A stretch of 64,000 bases of DNA from Nitrospirillum amazonense (lineage in GTDB: Bacteria > Pseudomonadota > Alphaproteobacteria > Azospirillales > Azospirillaceae): positions 62,001 to 126,000 of the forward strand of contig NZ_VITV01000007.1 of NCBI RefSeq assembly GCF_007828035.1, in the 5' to 3' direction. Below are positions 62,191-64,000 of this stretch, in pieces; position 1 is the stretch's first letter, and each line of letters starts with the position of its first letter. The notes beneath the pieces were generated by a model. The model was not told the DNA's origin and searched no databases. It was given only the letters and a program-made list of their open reading frames with translations. Position numbers and translations under genes: made by a program.

Positions 62191-62809
62191 CCTCGCCACC
62201 CTGCGCCGCCATGACCTGGTCCACCTGTCCCCCGAGGCGTGGCGTGGCCAGGTGACCGGCCTGGTGGAGGAGGTTGCCGACTGGGCGGATTTGGGCCGCC
62301 CCGCCATTTTCCGGCAGCGTGTCTGCGCCGACCCCGATGGCGCCGTCCCGCTGGGCCTGCCCCTGCCGCCGGGCATGGGGCGCAAGCGGCTGGCCCTGTC
62401 CTGTCCCCCCGCCGCCGTGGCCCGGGTGGCGCCGCCGCCGCTGCTGCGCGACGCCCGGTCTTCGGCACCCGCCGCCTGGCGGCCGGTGATCGAGGCTTTG
62501 TTGGGCGCGGATACGTCCTGGCGCTGTTTCGGCAGCCTGGCGTGGCAGCACCTGACCGGCCTGCCCTACCTGACCGACGCGTCCGACCTGGACCTGCTGA
62601 TCCCCTGCGCCAGCGGCGCCGACGCAGCACGGATCACGGCGGCGCTGGGCGGAATCGCCGCCTGGGCCCCCATGCGCCTGGACGCGGAACTGGTATCCTT
62701 GGATGGCGGCGCCGTGCAATGGCGGGAGTGGCTGTCGGATGCCCCCCACCTGCTGGTCAAGACCCGATCCGGGCCGGCCCTGGTCGCGCGGGAGGCGCTG
62801 TTCCCATGA
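62183..62809 (+). CDS. mdcG: Malonate decarboxylase holo-ACP synthase
   Basis: A 208-residue nucleotidyltransferase that attaches the prosthetic group to MdcC. The ASDLDLLIP motif (about 132-140) supplies the metal-binding Asp pair of the fold. ATG 62183 gives MVDLATLRRHDLVHLSPEAW, a normal N-terminus. Its stop overlaps the mdcB start (ATGA). Confidence 0.88.
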   Translation: MVDLATLRRHDLVHLSPEAWRGQVTGLVEEVADWADLGRPAIFRQRVCADPDGAVPLGLPLPPGMGRKRLALSCPPAAVARVAPPPLLRDARSSAPAAWRPVIEALLGADTSWRCFGSLAWQHLTGLPYLTDASDLDLLIPCASGADAARITAALGGIAAWAPMRLDAELVSLDGGAVQWREWLSDAPHLLVKTRSGPALVAREALFP

Positions 62810-63675
62810 CGATGCCGCAGACAGCATTGGCCCAGCCACCCCTCCCCGTCCTGGCTCCTGATCACCGAACCAGCCCGGACTGGATCGGCCGGCAGGCGGT
62901 GCAGGCCCTGATCCTGGAGGTGGAAACCTGGCCCAAACCCGGCCTGGTCAGCCATATCGACACCGGCGCGCACCGGGACATGGACGCGGCCCTGTTGCGC
63001 CTCAGCGCCCGAACGCTGGAGCCATACTTCGTCGCCCTGGCCGAGGCCGGTGCCGCCGACGCCGGCATGGACCGCCTGCGCCTGATCGGGCTGGAGGCGG
63101 AGGCGGCGATGCGCCAGGCCACCGGCAACGTGAACACCCATCGCGGGGCGATTTTCGGCCTGGGCCTGCTGGCGGCGGGAGCGGGGCTGGCCGGGGCCTG
63201 CGCCTGGCGGCAGCCCTTGGGAATTCTGGTCGCCGCGCGCTGGGGCCGCGAAATCACCGCCAAACCGCAGGAAGCCGCCAGCCACGGCGGCATCGTGGCG
63301 CGCCGCTACCGCGCCGGCGGCGCCCGTGAAGAGGCCGCCGCCGGCATGCCGTCGGTCTACGATGTCGCGCGCCCGGCCCTGCGCGAGGGGCGCCGCCTGG
63401 CGGCGGGCGATGAGGAGGCAGCGCGCGTCCACGCCTGCATGGCGCTGATCGCCACCGTGGGCGACAGCAACCTGCTGTATCGCGGCGGGGTCGACGGGCT
63501 GGCCTTCGCGCAGGCGGCGGCCCTGCGCTTCCTGCGGGACGGTGGCGTCGGGTGCCGGCACTGGCGCTGGGCGGCCAAGACCATCCATGACGACTTCGTC
63601 GCCCGCAATCTCAGTCCCGGCGGCTGCGCCGACCTGCTGGCCATGGCACTGTTCACGGAGGCGCTGGAATCGTGA
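62806..63675 (+). CDS. mdcB: Triphosphoribosyl-dephospho-CoA synthase
   Basis: A 289-residue CitG-family enzyme that makes the prosthetic-group precursor from ATP and dephospho-CoA. Conserved features are VETWPKPGLVSHIDTGAH, GNVNTHRGAIFGLGLL and GDSNLLYRGG. ATG 62806 overlaps the mdcG stop; the open frame continues upstream to 62239 but is antisense-like shadow. A GTGA overlap leads to mdcH. Confidence 0.9.
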   Translation: MTMPQTALAQPPLPVLAPDHRTSPDWIGRQAVQALILEVETWPKPGLVSHIDTGAHRDMDAALLRLSARTLEPYFVALAEAGAADAGMDRLRLIGLEAEAAMRQATGNVNTHRGAIFGLGLLAAGAGLAGACAWRQPLGILVAARWGREITAKPQEAASHGGIVARRYRAGGAREEAAAGMPSVYDVARPALREGRRLAAGDEEAARVHACMALIATVGDSNLLYRGGVDGLAFAQAAALRFLRDGGVGCRHWRWAAKTIHDDFVARNLSPGGCADLLAMALFTEALES

Positions 63676-64000
63676 GTCTGGCCCTGCTCTGCTCCGGCCA
63701 AGGCCGGCAGGATCGTGGCACCTTCGCCTTGCTGCCGGATGAGCCGGCGGCGCGTCCCATCCTCGACGCCGCCACTGCTCTGCTGGGCGCGCATCCCGCC
63801 GAATTCTGCCGGACGGCGCCGGAGGAGGCCCTGCACGCCAACCGGGAGGGGCAACTGCTGTGCGTGGCCCGCGCCCTGGCCGCCGCGGCCACCCTGTTCC
63901 CGCACGGGGCTTCACCGGAAACCATCGTCGCGGGCTACAGCGTCGGCGAAATGGCCGCCTGGGGCATTGCCGGCGTGTGGCCGGCCGCCGACACCCTGGC
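63672..64000 (+). CDS. mdcH: Malonate decarboxylase epsilon subunit (malonyl-CoA:ACP transacylase), 3' truncated
   Basis: The first 109 codons from GTG 63672 read LALLCSGQGRQD, then the active-site GYSVGEMAAWG of FabD-type acyltransferases, and run off the window end. It loads malonyl onto the carrier subunit. It overlaps the mdcB stop (GTGA). The gene order mdcACDEGBH matches a complete decarboxylase operon. Confidence 0.88.
   Translation, partial: MSLALLCSGQGRQDRGTFALLPDEPAARPILDAATALLGAHPAEFCRTAPEEALHANREGQLLCVARALAAAATLFPHGASPETIVAGYSVGEMAAWGIAGVWPAADTL

Overview
The window is about two-thirds G+C and almost fully coding. It carries TonB-dependent receptors, a urea-type ABC transporter, an NCS1-transporter/histidine-kinase fusion, malonate decarboxylase genes and a chemotaxis operon. 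Together these suggest a free-living or plant-associated alphaproteobacterium of the Azospirillaceae type (Nitrospirillum/Azospirillum-like). That assignment is inference from gene content; no rRNA or other taxonomic marker is present. I see no tRNA, rRNA, insertion sequence, prophage or CRISPR array.

Layout. (1) 1-4715: end of a chemotaxis operon (3' end of a chemoreceptor, cheW, a second chemoreceptor with the same tail, cheR, cheB). (2) 4773-16415: a galactosamine/N-acetylgalactosamine-type island. A six-gene minus-strand operon (DMT permease, agaZ/gatZ-type aldolase subunit, agaS-type isomerase, BadF-type sugar kinase, TonB receptor, periplasmic amidohydrolase) faces an AgaR-like DeoR regulator and a Tat-exported GH36-like glycosidase. 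TTTCGTTT-type putative operators lie on both sides of the regulator. (3) 16486-17355: lone NmrA-type oxidoreductase. (4) 17607-27466: a tiny EF-hand-like protein and a two-component system whose OmpR-type regulator and kinase genes flank an outer-membrane-barrel candidate and a small phosphate-binding-protein-like gene. These are followed by a compact operon of 'thermostable hemolysin' family protein, AMP-binding ligase, heme-oxygenase-like diiron protein and SDR, then a helical-repeat periplasmic protein and a methyltransferase. A 10-bp-periodic direct repeat recurs upstream of the EF-hand gene and upstream of the hemolysin-family operon, which links the two blocks as one predicted regulon. 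This is my best candidate for an undescribed system.

(5) 27709-39179: porin, an NCS1 transporter fused to a hybrid histidine kinase through an eight-cysteine segment, a LuxR-type response regulator, a FitAB/VapBC toxin-antitoxin pair, and convergent urtABCDE (urea/short-chain amide uptake). (6) 39406-45560: CusCBA-type copper/silver RND efflux operon preceded by a small Met/His/Cys-rich exported protein. (7) 45620-56491: an aromatic-compound island on the minus strand (TonB receptor, GH3 glycosidase, GlcG/HbpS protein, VOC dioxygenase, fumarylacetoacetase-family hydrolase, MhpA-like flavin hydroxylase, aromatic-acid MFS transporter) with a divergent LysR regulator and a perfect 20-bp palindrome beside a good promoter. 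It reads as a route for import, deglycosylation and ring cleavage of a phenolic glycoside. (8) 56527-64000: malonate use: GntR/FCD regulator, MadM-MadL transporter, and divergent mdcACDEGBH, with mdcH cut by the window end.

Most operons are tightly packed with ATGA/TGATG start-stop overlaps. Several starts were set by visible ribosome-binding sites instead of the longest frame. Functions are assigned by family resemblance read by eye; no database search was run.
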